64,000 nt of DNA from Sva-07 sp963707515 (GTDB lineage Bacteria > Actinomycetota > Acidimicrobiia > Acidimicrobiales > Ilumatobacteraceae), in contig CAVPQI010000001.1 in NCBI GenBank assembly GCA_963707515.1, positions 248,001-312,000 on the forward strand. Direction: 5' to 3'. Made by a program: the position numbers and the translations under genes. The notes under the pieces are model-generated. The model did not search any database, had not been told where the DNA came from, and worked only from the letters and a program-made list of their open reading frames with translations. Each line of letters begins with the position of its first letter. Position 1 is the stretch's first letter. Below, one piece after another: positions 32,516 through 45,785 of the stretch.

Positions 32516-34274
32516 TCAGATCCGCGCCGGATCGACCTCCACCCGGAGGCGCGAGGCCGGCGGCCGCGGCGTGGCGTTGAGCCCCGCGCCCAGCGTCATC
32601 CAGTCGGGCCCGCGGACGAGGACGCGGCCGTCACCGAGCGGACCGGCGTGGAGATCTGGCGGCACGCCGAGAGCGAACTCCTCGCTGCCCGGACCCGAGA
32701 CCAACGCCAGCGCACCGAACGGCGGCAGGTCGAGCAGCCGTCGCCGTGCCGACTCGGGGCCGGCGACGACCGCCGGATCGCCGAGCGCGGCGGCACGAAT
32801 CACCTCGTGCTCCGGCACGAAGGTCTGCACGAGCACCTCGGGTGCGAGCCGGCCGGCGCGGCACGAGCAGCGCCATCGCCTGCTCGGCGGCCCGAAAGCG
32901 AGGGGCCAGCAGCTCGGAGTCGAACTCGAGGAAGGCCACAACGTCGGCGTCGCGGACGCGGTGCAGCAACGCCTCGGTCCCCACGTAGACGCCGGCCGGC
33001 GCCGGCGGATCGGCGTCGTTGCCGGTGACGGCGACGACGGGGCGGGCCGCTGCCGCCTCGAGCTCCTCGCGCAACCTCGTGACCCCCGGGCGGAGGTTGG
33101 CGAACGCGCCGCCGCCGCACGCCTGGCACACGGGGGGTCGCTCGGTGGCGCAGCGGCGGCAGTGCAGGCGCCCGTCGTCGGCGAGCCCGACGGCGGCGTC
33201 GCAGTGCTCGCAGCGCAGCAGGGCGCGGCAGGTTCGACAGGCCAGCACCCGCGCACGGCCGGTGATGTTGCTGACGCAGAGCACGGTCCGGTCACCGTCG
33301 CGCAGCCGCTCGATCAGCGCCGACGTGACCAGCGAACGCTTCCACGGGTCCTCGTCGCGGCGGTCGACGACGACCAACCGCGGCCACCCGGCACGCTCGC
33401 GGGCGGCCGGCGGATGGACGACGCCGCCCGAGCCGGCGTACTCCTCGGCGGCCACCACCGACGGCGTCGGCGAGACCAGCACGCAGGGCACGCCGGCACG
33501 CCGGCATCGTTCGACGACCACGTCGCGGGCGTGCCACGTCGGCGTCCGCTCCTCCTGCAGCGCCTCGTCGTGCTCGTCGACGACGATCGCCGACGCCAGC
33601 GCGTGGCACGGCGCCCACGCCGCGGCGCGGGTGCCGATGACGACGTCGACGCCGGCGGCGGCCCGGCCCCACTCGTCGGGGACGGTGGCGACCACCAGGC
33701 CGGCACGCCGCAGGCGGAACGCCAGCATCCGCACGGTGTCGTGCTGCGGAACGACGACCAGCGCCGGCCCGAGTTCGACGGCGGACAGGAGCGCCGGCAG
33801 CACGTCGCCGCGCGGCGGGAGGCGCAGCACGCCGCCGCCATCGGCGAGCAACGCTCGCGTCGCCGGCGAGTGTGGACCGGGCCGGGTGCCGCTGCGGGCG
33901 TCGACCGGCAACCGGGTGACGGCGCGCGGCGGTGAGGCGGTCACCAGGAACGGACGGATCCGTCGTGCCGCCCAGCGGACCGACGCCCAGTGGGCGAGCT
34001 CGATCAGCGCCGGCGACGGACCGATGCCGGTGACCTTGGCGATCGACTTGAGCTCGGCGGCCGGGACCTCCGACGACGTCCCGACGGCGACCACCCATCC
34101 CCCGACCCGCCGGCCGTGGAGCTCGACGCGCACGATCGTGCCCACCTGCACGACGTCGCCGAGGTGCTCGGGGATCAGATAGTCGAAGTGCTTGTCGAGC
34201 CCAGTGACGTCGGGAAGGACGGTGGCGATGGCACCCGGGCCACCGACCTGGCCAGTGCCGGATGCGTCGTTCAT
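32516..34274 (-). CDS. priA: Primosomal protein N' (PriA), helicase-degenerate, interrupted by a frameshift
   Basis: Replication-restart protein. N-terminal DNA-binding domain (about 15-110), a degenerate helicase core, and the zinc-binding insert with paired cysteines (CRTCRALLRCEHC, HCRRC, CQACGG; about 340-390) are visible. The Walker A loop is absent and the DEAH-type box reads VVDEHDEA, so it should not be an active helicase, as is usual for actinobacterial PriA. The frame breaks near 32850-32862: AEQAMALLV is in one frame and AGRLAPEVLVQTFVPEHEVI in the next, joined by removing one base. ATG 34274. Confidence 0.85.
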
Positions 34275-34337
34275 CGCACGTCGGCGGGCTGCTCCGTCCG
34301 GGCGCGCCGATCGGCTCGCCCGGGCGGAGGCATCAGC

Positions 34338-35527
34338 TCAGGCGCCGAGGGCGGCCTTGAAGTCGTCGAGGCGGCCCAGCTCTTCCCACGGGAAGCCGGC
34401 GCGACCGAAGTGGCCGTACGCCGCCGAGCGCTTGTAGATCGGGCGCTTGAGGTCGAGGTCGCGGACGATCGCGGCCGGCCGCAGGTCGAACGTCGCCCGC
34501 ACGGCGGCCTCGATCTTGGCCGGATCGGTCGCTTCCGTGCCGAACGTCTCGACGAGGATGCTGACCGGCTGCGCCATGCCGATGGCGTAGGCCACCTGCA
34601 CCTCACAGCGATCGGCGGCACCGCTGGCGACGACGTGCTTGGCGACCCAGCGGCCGGCGTAGGCGGCCGAACGGTCGACCTTGCTCGGATCCTTGCCGGA
34701 GAACGCGCCGCCACCGTGACGGCCCATGCCGCCGTAGGTGTCGACGATGATCTTGCGGCCGGTGAGGCCGGCGTCGGCGTACGGGCCGCCGACGCACGAA
34801 GTTGCCGGTCGGGTTGACGTAGATGTCGTAGTCGTCGTCGGCGAACTGTTCGGGGACGATCGGACGGATGACCTGGTCGATCAGGTCGGGCCGGATCACC
34901 GTGTCGCGGTCGATGCCGTCTTGGTGCTGGGTGCTGATCAGCACGGCCTTGAGGGCGACCGGCTTGCCGTCCTCGTACTCGAACGTCACCTGGGTCTTGC
35001 CGTCGGGGCGCAGGTACGGGACCTGGCCGGACTTGCGAACCTCGGCGAGGCGCTCCGACGAGACGGTGCGCGGTCCAGATCGGCAGCGGCATCAGGTCGG
35101 CCGTCTCGTTGCAGGCGTAGCCGAACATCATGCCCTGGTCGCCGGCGCCCTGCTGGCTGAGCAGGTCCTCTCCGGACGTGCCGGCGCGGACCTCTTCGCT
35201 GGTGTCGACGCCCTGGGCGATGTCGGGGCTCTGCTCGTCGATCGAGACGATCACGCCGCAGGTGTCGCCGTCGAACCCGTAGAGCGCGTTGTCGTACCCG
35301 ATCTCCTTGATGGTCTCGCGGGCGATCTTCGGGATGTCGACGTAGGCCGAGGTCGTGATCTCACCGGCGACAACGCACAGCCCCGTGGTCACCAGCGTCT
35401 CGCACGCCACGCGTCCGTTCGGATCCTCGGCGAGGATCGCGTCGAGCACGGCATCGGAGATCTGGTCGGCCATCTTGTCGGGATGGCCCTCGGTGACGCT
35501 TTCGGAGGTGAACGTGTATGAACTCAT
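34338..35527 (-). CDS. metK: S-adenosylmethionine synthetase, two frameshifts
   Basis: Makes SAM from methionine and ATP. The family sequence is complete but spread over two frames. MSSYTFTSESVTEGHPDKMA through GAGDQGMMFGYACNETADLM and PIWTAHRL is in frame one. VTFEYEDGKPVALKAVLIST through DIYVNPTGNFV is in frame two. IIVDTYGGMGRHGGGAFSGK through RVAKH-type VAKHVVASGAADRCEVQVAY is back in a third register. Breaks lie near 35060 and near 34791-34798; each is repaired by removing one base (sense CTC-G-TCG and GTG-C-GTC). An essential single-copy gene is unlikely to be broken twice, so sequence error is the best reading. ATG 35527 overlaps the coaBC stop. Confidence 0.92.
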
Positions 35528-36734
35528 GCAAGGTCCTGTCGATGCAGATGTCGGATGGAGATGATCGTGTCGATGACGGCCCGCGCGACGTCTCGCTTCG
35601 AAGCGAGGTCGATCTCGACAGGCTCCGCGTCGGGCCGCAACAATGTAACCGCATTGGTGTCGTGTGCGAAGCCGACCTGGGGGGCTCCGACGTCGTTGGC
35701 GACGATCAGATCGAGGTGCTTGGAACGCAGCTTCTGGGCGGCGTTGGCGACCAGATCGTCGGTCTCGGCAGCGAAGCCGACCAGCGTCTGGGCGGCCCGC
35801 TTGCGGGCACCGAGGCCGGCGAGGATGTCGGGCGTCGGCTCGAGGACGATCTCGGGCACGCCGTCGCGCTTCTTCAGCTTGCCGTCGGCCGCCGCCTTGG
35901 GGCGGAAGTCGGCAACGGCGGCGGCCATCACGACGACATCGTGATCGGCGGCGGCGTCGGTCATCGCCCGCTCCATCTCGGCGGCGGTCTCGACGGGAAC
36001 CAGGCGCACGCCGGCCGGCACCGGCAGCGAGACGGTCGACACCAGCGTCACCGAGGCGCCCCGCGAGGCGGCCTCGGCGGCGATCGCGTACCCCTGCTTG
36101 CCGGAGCTGCGGTTGGCGATCACGCGCACGGCATCGATCGGCTCCCGGGTGCCACCGGCGGACACGACGACCCGTACCCCGTGGAGATCGTTGGGCCCGA
36201 GGACGCGCTCGACGGCGGCGACGATCGTCGCCGGGTCGGCGAGACGTCCGGCCCCCTGGTCGCCTCCGGCGAGGCGGCCGACCTCGGGTTCGACGACGTG
36301 GACGCCACGCTCACGGAGCACGGCGATGTTCTCGACGACGCTCGGGTGCTCCCACATCTCGGTGTGCATCGCCGGGCAGACGACGACGGGGGCGCGGGTG
36401 GCGAGCAGCGTGTTGGTCAGCAGATCGGTCGACAGGCCGATGCGGTAGGCGGCGAGGATGCGCGCCGTGGCGGGAGCGACGAGGATGAGGTCGGCGCCCT
36501 GACCGATCCGGGTGTGCGGGATCGGCGTCGTCGGGTTGTGCCAGAGCTCGGTCTGCACCGGCTCGGAGGCCAGCGCGCGTGAGCGTGGTCCGCCCGATGA
36601 ACTGCTCGGCGCCGTCGGTCATGATCGGGACGACGTGGGCCCCCGCGTCGACGAGTCGCCGGCGACACCTCGATCGCCTTGTACGCGGCGATTCCCCCGG
36701 TCACCCCGAGGACGATCCGCTTGCCAGCGAGCAT
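35524..36734 (-). CDS. coaBC: Bifunctional phosphopantothenoylcysteine decarboxylase/synthetase, two frameshifts
   Basis: Two steps of coenzyme A synthesis. The CoaC half starts MLAGKRIVLGVTGGIAAYKA and continues through MTDGAEQFIGRTTLT, APATARILAAYRIG and the PxMNxxMW-type CPAMHTEMWEHP. The CoaB half has VVVSAGGTREPIDAVRVIAN, RSSGKQGYAIA and GFAAETDD. The frame changes near 36657-36666 and near 36571-36580, each an extra base (sense GTG-T-C-GC and ACG-C-GCG). Flanking family sequence joins exactly when they are removed. ATG 36734 preserves the start; the stop overlaps metK. Confidence 0.9.
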
Positions 36735-36788
36735 CGGCTCAGTTCCCTTCGATCGACGGTCGGTCCGTGGCCGAACCCGACGGACCGT

Positions 36789-37118
36789 TCAGGAGTCGGC
36801 GGTCGCCGACGGATCGCCGGCGTCGTCGGTGGCCGCCTCGGCGTCGAGATCGTCAGCAGGCTCGTCGACGACCGGCGCCGGCGCCCAGACGATCTTCTGC
36901 TGGGCGATCTCCTCGAAGCCGATCGACAGCGGCTTGCGGGCGACGGACGAAACCTGCGGCGGAATCATGTGGCCGAGGCCGTCACCGAGCTGGTTGAAGT
37001 ACGAGTTGATGTTGCGGGCGCGTCGTGCGGCGAGCGTGACCAGCGTGAACTTCGAATCGACCTTGTCGAGAAGCTGCTCGATGGGCGGATTGATCATCGT
37101 GTCGTGGTCGAGCGCCAT
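36789..37118 (-). CDS. rpoZ: RNA polymerase omega subunit
   Basis: Smallest core RNA polymerase subunit; helps fold and hold beta-prime. The 109-residue product contains INPPIEQLLDKVDSKFTLVT (about 9-28), the central AARRARNINSYFNQLG helix (about 30-45) and VSSVARKPLSIGFEEIAQQK (about 56-75). A long acidic C-terminal tail (PADDLDAEAATDDAGD) follows, as in other actinobacterial omega proteins. Its place between coaBC and gmk is standard. Confidence 0.95.
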   Translation of the reverse strand: MALDHDTMINPPIEQLLDKVDSKFTLVTLAARRARNINSYFNQLGDGLGHMIPPQVSSVARKPLSIGFEEIAQQKIVWAPAPVVDEPADDLDAEAATDDAGDPSATADS

Positions 37119-37141
37119 AGGGCGTCGAGCCTACCGCCGGG

Positions 37142-37678
37142 TCAGGCCTGACGCGCGGCGTCGATGAGCCGGAGCATCTCCTCGATCGTGTCGTCGAGGT
37201 CGTCGTTGACGACCACGTGGTCGGCGAGGTCGCGCCCGATCGGTTCTTCGACCTCGGCCTTCTTCAGCCGCGCCAGCACCTTGTCGCCCGGGTCGCCGCG
37301 ACCGCGCAGGCGACGCTCCTGCTCCTCGCGCGAGGGCGGGAGGACGAAGATCAGCATCGCGTCGGGGAAGATCCGCTTCACCTGTTGCGCACCGTCGACC
37401 TCGATCTCGAGCACGATGTCCTGGTCGTCGTTCGGTTCGGGCAGCGGGCTGCCGTAGTAGTTGCCGAGGAACTCGGTCCACTCGAGGAACTCGCCCTCGG
37501 CGATGCGTTGCTCGAACGTCGCCGTGTCGGTGAAGACATAGGCGTCGGCGTCCTCCGCTGGGCGACGCTCGCGGGTGGTCCACGAGCGGCTGAGCCACAG
37601 TGACGGATCGCGCCGCACCAGCGCGTCGACGATGGTTCCCTTGCCGACCCCACCGGGGCCGGAGACGACGATGATCAC
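37142..37678 (-). CDS. gmk: Guanylate kinase
   Basis: Phosphorylates GMP to GDP. The 178-residue protein has the P-loop SGPGGVGKGTIVDAL (about 6-20), the GMP-binding SRSWTTRERRPAEDADAYVF (about 30-49), FLEWTEFLGNYYGSP and DIVLEIEVDGAQQV, with RGDPGDKVLARLKKAEVE in the lid region. Start GTG 37678 gives the normal short N-terminus. Lies between mihF and rpoZ, the conserved actinobacterial order. Confidence 0.95.
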   Translation of the reverse strand: MIIVVSGPGGVGKGTIVDALVRRDPSLWLSRSWTTRERRPAEDADAYVFTDTATFEQRIAEGEFLEWTEFLGNYYGSPLPEPNDDQDIVLEIEVDGAQQVKRIFPDAMLIFVLPPSREEQERRLRGRGDPGDKVLARLKKAEVEEPIGRDLADHVVVNDDLDDTIEEMLRLIDAARQA

Positions 37679-37689
37679 CGGCGGGTCAG

Positions 37690-38004
37690 TCAGCCGTCGG
37701 CGAGCAGTTCGAGCAACTTCGACTTCTGCTGGGCGCCGAGGCCCTGCACACGGCGGTTGTCGGCGATGTCGACGTCGGTCATGATGCGGCGCGCCTTGAC
37801 CTTGCCGACCCCAGGGAGCGACTCGAGCAGGGAGACGACCTTGAGCTTGCCGACGTTCGGGTCGTCGGAGTCGAGGGCGTCCTTGAGCGACATCGAACCC
37901 ATCTTCAGGCGGGCCTTGATCTCGGCTCGGGCCGCCCGAGCTTCGGCGGCCTTGGCCAACGCTGCCGTCCGTTGCTCGGGGGTCAGCTGTGGAGGTGTAG
38001 CCAT
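37690..38004 (-). CDS. mihF: Actinobacterial integration host factor MihF
   Basis: Nucleoid-associated DNA-binding protein restricted to actinobacteria. The 104 residues show the N-terminal helix (PPQLTPEQRTAALAKAAEAR), the helix KMGSMSLKDALDS and the helix-two-turn-helix segment VVSLLESLPGVGKVKARRIM (about 58-77), then DIADNRRVQGLGAQQKSKLL. Full length. It sits just before gmk as in Mycobacterium and Streptomyces and is one of the best phylum markers in this window. Confidence 0.96.
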   Translation of the reverse strand: MATPPQLTPEQRTAALAKAAEARAARAEIKARLKMGSMSLKDALDSDDPNVGKLKVVSLLESLPGVGKVKARRIMTDVDIADNRRVQGLGAQQKSKLLELLADG

Positions 38005-38008
38005 GAAG

Positions 38009-38913
38009 TCACGCTAGCGCGGCGATGTCGGCGAGCCGGTCCAGACCCCGGTCCACAGCCCATTGGCACACGTCACGTTGGATTCTCCCCGCGGCGCCTG
38101 GATCGGCGAACGACGCCGTGCCGACCTGCACCGCCGAGGCCCCGGCGAGCAGCAGTTCGACGGCGTCCCATGCCGAGGCGACCCCGCCGACGCCGACGAT
38201 CGGCACGTCCGGCAGCGCCTGGTGGATGTCGTGGACGGCGCGGACCGCGACCGGGTGGATCGCCCGGCCCGACAAGCCGCCGCCGCCGGCGGCGAGCGAC
38301 GGGCGCAGCGTGGCCGGGTCGTAGACGAGACCGAGCAAGGTGTTGATGCACGTCACCGCCTCGGCGCCCGCCTCCACGACGGCGGCAGCGACGTCGATGA
38401 TGCGGTCGGTGTTGGCGCTCAGCTTGGCCCAGCGCGGTCGACCGGCGACCGCCGTCGCGGCGATCACCGCCGCCGACAGCTCGGCGTCGTGGGCGAAGAT
38501 GCTGCCGCGACCCTCGAGGTTGGGGCACGACAGGTTGACCTCGACGGCGACGACCTCGGGGGGCGCGTCGGCGAGCAGGGCAGCGGCAGCGGCGTAGTCG
38601 TCCACGCTGCGCCCCCAGATGCTGACGACGATCGCCGCACCCGTGGCGACGAGGTCACCGGCGACGTGGTCGAGCCAGGAGCGCACGCCGGGACCCTGGA
38701 GGCCGACGGCATTGATCATCCCCTGCGGCGTCGGGTGCAGGCGCGGTGCCGGGTTCCCCGGCCACTCGAACGCGGCGAGCGACTTGGTGACGACCGCACC
38801 CAGCGCGCCGAGGTCGAGGTACGGCGCCAGCTCGGTGCCGTAGCCGGCCGTTCCGGACGCCGTCATCACCGGCGCACGAAGGAGCACCGAGCCGACCTGC
38901 GCGCTGGTGTCGA

Positions 38914-38917
<4 letters not shown>
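38009..38917 (-). CDS. pyrD: Dihydroorotate dehydrogenase, class 1B-like
   Basis: Oxidises dihydroorotate to orotate with FMN. The 302-residue protein has APVMTASGTAGYG, KSLAAFEWPGNPAPRLHPTP (about 45-64), the NLSCPNLEGRGSIFAHD stretch (about 130-146), AKLSANTDRIIDVA, CINTLLGLVYD and GVGGVASAWDAVELLLAGAS (phosphate site). It lacks the membrane-binding N-terminal helix of class 2 enzymes. Class 1B enzymes normally need the PyrK electron-transfer subunit; no pyrK is present here. GTG 38917 overlaps the carB stop. Only 4 bases separate it from mihF, where pyrF is often found. Confidence 0.92.
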
Positions 38918-42222
<3,305 letters not shown>

Positions 42223-42223
<1 letters not shown>

Positions 42224-43323
42224 CAGCCGCGCCCTCCCGTGCTGCGGGCGTGCGCCATCATGTCGGCGAACTGTTCGAACAGGTAGTGCGAGTCGTGTGG
42301 TCCGGGATTGGCCTCGGGGTGGTGCTGGACGCTGAACGCCAGCTCACCGGTGACCTGCAACCCCTCGCACACGCCGTCGTTGAGGTTGACGTGGGACATC
42401 GTCGCCTTGCCGGCGAGCGAATCGGCGTCGACGGCGAAGTTGTGGTTCTGACTGGTGATCTCGACCTTGCCGGTGCTCAGGTTCTTGACCGGGTGGTTGC
42501 CACCGTGATGCCCGAACGGGAGCTTGACGGTGTCGCCGCCGAGCGCCCGGCCGAGGAGTTGGTGGCCGAGGCAGATGCCGAACACGGGCACACTGCCGAT
42601 CAGCTCGCGGATCGCATCGACGGCGTAGGGCACCATCGCCGGGTCGCCGGGACCGTTGGACAAGAACACGCCGTCGGGGTCACGGGCGAGGATGTCGGCG
42701 GCGCTCGTCGACGCCGGGACCACCTCGACGGTGCCGTAGCGGGCGAGGTTGGCGACGATGTTGCGCTTCATGCCGTAGTCGACGGCGACGATGCGCGCCG
42801 TGCTTGCCGGGTCGATCGCCTCGACGACGTAGGGACTGGCGACGGTGACGTCGGCGACGAGGTCGACGCCGTCGGTGCCCGGCTCGCTCGTCGCCGCGGC
42901 CCGCAGTTCGTCCTCGGCGAGCGAACCGAAGGCGCCGGGCATGGCGCCCGTGTCGCGGAGGATGCGGGTGAGGCGGCGGGTGTCGATGCCCCCGATGCCG
43001 AGCAGGTCGTGGTCGCGCAACATCGCCTCGAGGCTCGTCTCGGCACGCTGGTTGCTGTGCCGGCGGGCGAGCTCGCGGACGACGACGCCGCGACAGAACG
43101 TGCCCCGCGACTCGTAGTCGGTGGCGTTGACGCCGTAGTTGCCGATGTGCGGCGTGGTGAACGTGATGATCTGGCCGGCGTAGCTCGGGTCGCTGATCAC
43201 CTCCTGGTATCCGCTGAGGACGGTGTTGAACACGACCTCACCGGTGGCCACCTCGCGCTCGGCGCCGATCAGCTCACCCTCGAACACGCTGCCGTCCGCG
43301 AGCACCAACGCCCCGTCACGCAT
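42223..43323 (-). CDS. carA: Carbamoyl-phosphate synthase small subunit
   Basis: Glutamine amidotransferase that feeds ammonia to CarB. The 366-residue protein has the N-terminal domain GEVVFNTVLSGYQEVISDPS (about 28-47) and the class I amidotransferase domain with FLSNGPGDP (about 230), the nucleophile in VFGICLGHQLLGRALGG (about 256-272) and the HHPEANPGPHDSHYLF end (catalytic His and Glu). ATG 43323 is immediately downstream of palindrome array 3, which therefore lies in its 5' region within the pyr operon. Confidence 0.96.
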
Positions 43324-43335
43324 CGCGCCCTCCCG

Positions 43336-43475
43336 TCTGTGTCAGCGACAACCCCGTCTGCGTCAGCGACAACGCTGAGATCCGACGTTGTTGCTGACGC
43401 AGACCGCCTCGACCCTGGCGCTCGACGTTCTGTGTCAGCGACAACGCTGACGTTCGATCTTGTGGCTGACGCAGA
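43336..43475. repeat. Palindromic repeat family A, array 3
   Basis: Contains a lone left arm TCTGTGTCAGCGACAAC (43336-43352) and two full hairpins: 43357-43403, whose ends TCTGCGTCAGCGACAACG and CGTTGTTGCTGACGCAGA pair over 18 bases with one mismatch, and 43429-43475 with less perfect arms. It lies between pyrC and carA, which point the same way, so any termination or mRNA-processing effect would act inside the pyr operon. Confidence 0.88.
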
Positions 43476-43524
43476 GTCGGCGGAGCGAAATGCATAGACA
43501 TGCAGGATAACGGATGAACATTCA

Positions 43525-44808
43525 TCAACGCGTGGCCTTTCCGGCCTCGACGACGAGCGTGCCGTCGAGGATCGTGTGCACGACGCGCCCGCGGAGGGGC
43601 ACGCCGACGTAGGGGGTGTTGCGACTCTTGCTGGCGAGGGCAGCCGGGACGACCTCCCACTCGCGATCGGGGTCGAAGAGCGTCAGGTTGGCGGGCTCGC
43701 CCGGCTCGATCGGACGGCCGTGGCGGTCGCCGATGCCGGCGATCGCCGCCGGCTTCCACGACAGTGCAGCGACGACGTCGGAGAGCGGCATGTCGAGGTG
43801 TGCCAGGGAGACGCCGAGGGCGGTCTCCAATCCGAGCATGCCCGGCGGCGCCTGGTCGAGCGGCTGCTCCTTGGTCTCCGCGACGTGCGGTGCGTGATCG
43901 GTGGCGATGGCGTCGATCGTGCCGTCGGCGAGCCCGGTGCGGATGGCGGCGATGTCGGCGATCGTGCGCAGCGGCGGGTTGACCTTGTACAGCGCGTCGT
44001 AGGTCGCCAGGCGCTCGTCGTCGAGGCTGAAGTGATGAGGGGTCGCCTCGGCGGTCACGGGCAGGCCATCGGCCTTGGCACGCCGCACGAGTTGCACGCT
44101 GCCGGCGGTCGAGAGGTGCAAGAAGTGCATCCCGACACCGGTCAGGCGGACGAGCTCGATGTCGCGGTGGACCATCAACTCCTCCGCGATCGACGGCCAG
44201 CCGGGCAGCCCGAGCCGGCTGCAGCAGGCGCCCTCGTGCATCACCGCACCGTGGGTCAGGCGTTCGACCTCGCAGTGCTGGGCGAGCGTCACGCCGAGCC
44301 CGTCGGCGTACTCCAGTGCCCGGCGCATCAACAGCGGGTCCTGGACGCCGTTGCCGTCGTCGGTGAGCAGGCGCACCCCGGCGGCGGCGAGTTCGGCGAA
44401 CGGCGTCAGCCGCTCCCCCGCCCGGCCGACGGTGATCGAGGCCGCCGGGTGCACGTCGCACAACCCGGCGCGCTGGCCCTGGCGGCGGACGAACTCGACC
44501 ACTTCGACGCAGTCCTGGGTGGGGTCGGTGTTGGGCATCGCCACGACGGCGGTGAATCCGCCGAGGGCGGCGGCGCGGCTGCCGGTCTCGATCGTCTCGG
44601 CCTCCTCGCGTCCCGGCTCGCGCAGGTGGGTGTGGAGATCGACGAAGCCCGGGCTGAGCACCAGCCCGGTGCCGTCGATGACCTGGTCGTCGTCGCCCGG
44701 CTCGATCGACTCGGCCACCTCGGCGACGACACCGTCGACGATGCGCACGGCGACGCGCCGCTCCCCGCTGGGATCGACGACACGGGCTCCGCTGATGAGG
44801 AGGCTCAT
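43525..44808 (-). CDS. pyrC: Dihydroorotase
   Basis: Cyclises carbamoyl aspartate to dihydroorotate. The 427-residue class I amidohydrolase has the zinc motif VDLHTHLREPG (about 57-67), TAVVAMPNTDPTQD (about 93-106), ALAQHCE-type VTLAQHCE, HFLHLSTAGSVQLVR (about 225-239), EATPHHFSLDDE and DAIATDHAPHVAETKE (about 300-315), then LGLETALGVS. ATG 44808 overlaps the pyrB stop. Its end faces 49 unremarkable bases and palindrome array 3. Confidence 0.96.
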   Translation of the reverse strand: MSLLISGARVVDPSGERRVAVRIVDGVVAEVAESIEPGDDDQVIDGTGLVLSPGFVDLHTHLREPGREEAETIETGSRAAALGGFTAVVAMPNTDPTQDCVEVVEFVRRQGQRAGLCDVHPAASITVGRAGERLTPFAELAAAGVRLLTDDGNGVQDPLLMRRALEYADGLGVTLAQHCEVERLTHGAVMHEGACCSRLGLPGWPSIAEELMVHRDIELVRLTGVGMHFLHLSTAGSVQLVRRAKADGLPVTAEATPHHFSLDDERLATYDALYKVNPPLRTIADIAAIRTGLADGTIDAIATDHAPHVAETKEQPLDQAPPGMLGLETALGVSLAHLDMPLSDVVAALSWKPAAIAGIGDRHGRPIEPGEPANLTLFDPDREWEVVPAALASKSRNTPYVGVPLRGRVVHTILDGTLVVEAGKATR

Positions 44809-45785
44809 GCCGCTCCCCCATCGGACGTGGCGTGGAGTGACGAGCCGGAGCCGAGGAGGTCGAAGAGGACCGCCATCCGTACGGCGATGCCGTTCGTCAC
44901 CTGCTGGGCGATCACGTTGCCCGGAAGCTCGCTCGGGTCGACTGCCATTTCCACTCCTCGGTTCATCGGGCCCGGGTGCATCACGAGCGTCTGCGGGGCG
45001 AGGCGCGCGGCGCGCTCGGGCGTCAACCCGAAGCGGGTCGTGTACTCGCGCAGCGTCGGCACCAGCGCCTCGGTCATCCGTTCGTTCTGCATCCGCAGCA
45101 GGTACAGCACGTCGAGGCCGTCGAGCACGTCGTCGAGGTCGTCGGTGACTCCGTCGGCGAAGGATGTGCCGACGTCCGGCGGCAGCAGCGTCCGCGGTGC
45201 GACGACGGTGACGTGGGCACCGAGGAGGCGCATCGCGGCGATCGTGCTCCGCGCCACCCGGCTGTGCTTGACGTCACCGACGATCGCCATCCGCAGCCCG
45301 TCGAGGCCGCCGGTGCGGGCCAGTGCGGTGCGCACGGTGTAGGCGTCGAGCAGTGCCTGGGTCGGGTGGGCGTGCCAGCCGTCGCCGGCATTGATGATGC
45401 TCGCCTGTGTCCAGCCGGTGATCTGCCGCGGTGCGCCGCTCGACTTGTGGCGGACGACGAAGGCGTGGACGCCCATCGCGGCGATCGTCTCGATCGTGTC
45501 GCGCAGGCTCTCGCCCTTGTTGAGGCTCGACTGCGAGACGGCGAAGGTCATCGTGTCGGCCGACAACCGCTTGGCGGCCGTCTCGAAGCTCAACCGGGTG
45601 CGCGTCGAGTCCTCGAAGAACACGCTGCACACCGTCTTGCCGCGCAGCGCCGGCACCTTCGGGTTGGGGCGCCGGTTGACCTCGGCCATGTGGTCGGCGA
45701 GATCGAGGATGCGGGTGATGCCGGCGGCGCCGAGGTCGTCGACGTCGATCAACGAGCGGCTGGCGGTGGGCGCCGACACCGTCAT
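44805..45785 (-). CDS. pyrB: Aspartate carbamoyltransferase catalytic subunit
   Basis: Condenses carbamoyl phosphate with aspartate. The 326-residue protein has the carbamoyl-phosphate site FFEDSTRTRLSFETAAKRL (about 55-73), SLNKGESLRDTIETI, GDGWHAHPTQALLDAYT and the C-terminal TLVMHPGPMNRGVEM (about 267-281). No pyrI regulatory subunit gene is present, as usual outside enterics. Start ATG 45785 overlaps the pyrR stop (ATGA); the frame upstream of it lies within pyrR. Confidence 0.96.
   Translation of the reverse strand: MTVSAPTASRSLIDVDDLGAAGITRILDLADHMAEVNRRPNPKVPALRGKTVCSVFFEDSTRTRLSFETAAKRLSADTMTFAVSQSSLNKGESLRDTIETIAAMGVHAFVVRHKSSGAPRQITGWTQASIINAGDGWHAHPTQALLDAYTVRTALARTGGLDGLRMAIVGDVKHSRVARSTIAAMRLLGAHVTVVAPRTLLPPDVGTSFADGVTDDLDDVLDGLDVLYLLRMQNERMTEALVPTLREYTTRFGLTPERAARLAPQTLVMHPGPMNRGVEMAVDPSELPGNVIAQQVTNGIAVRMAVLFDLLGSGSSLHATSDGGAA

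Noticed and set aside
34338..35527. metK as a genuine pseudogene
   Set aside because: Two independent single-base insertions with otherwise perfect conservation in an essential gene are better explained by sequence error.
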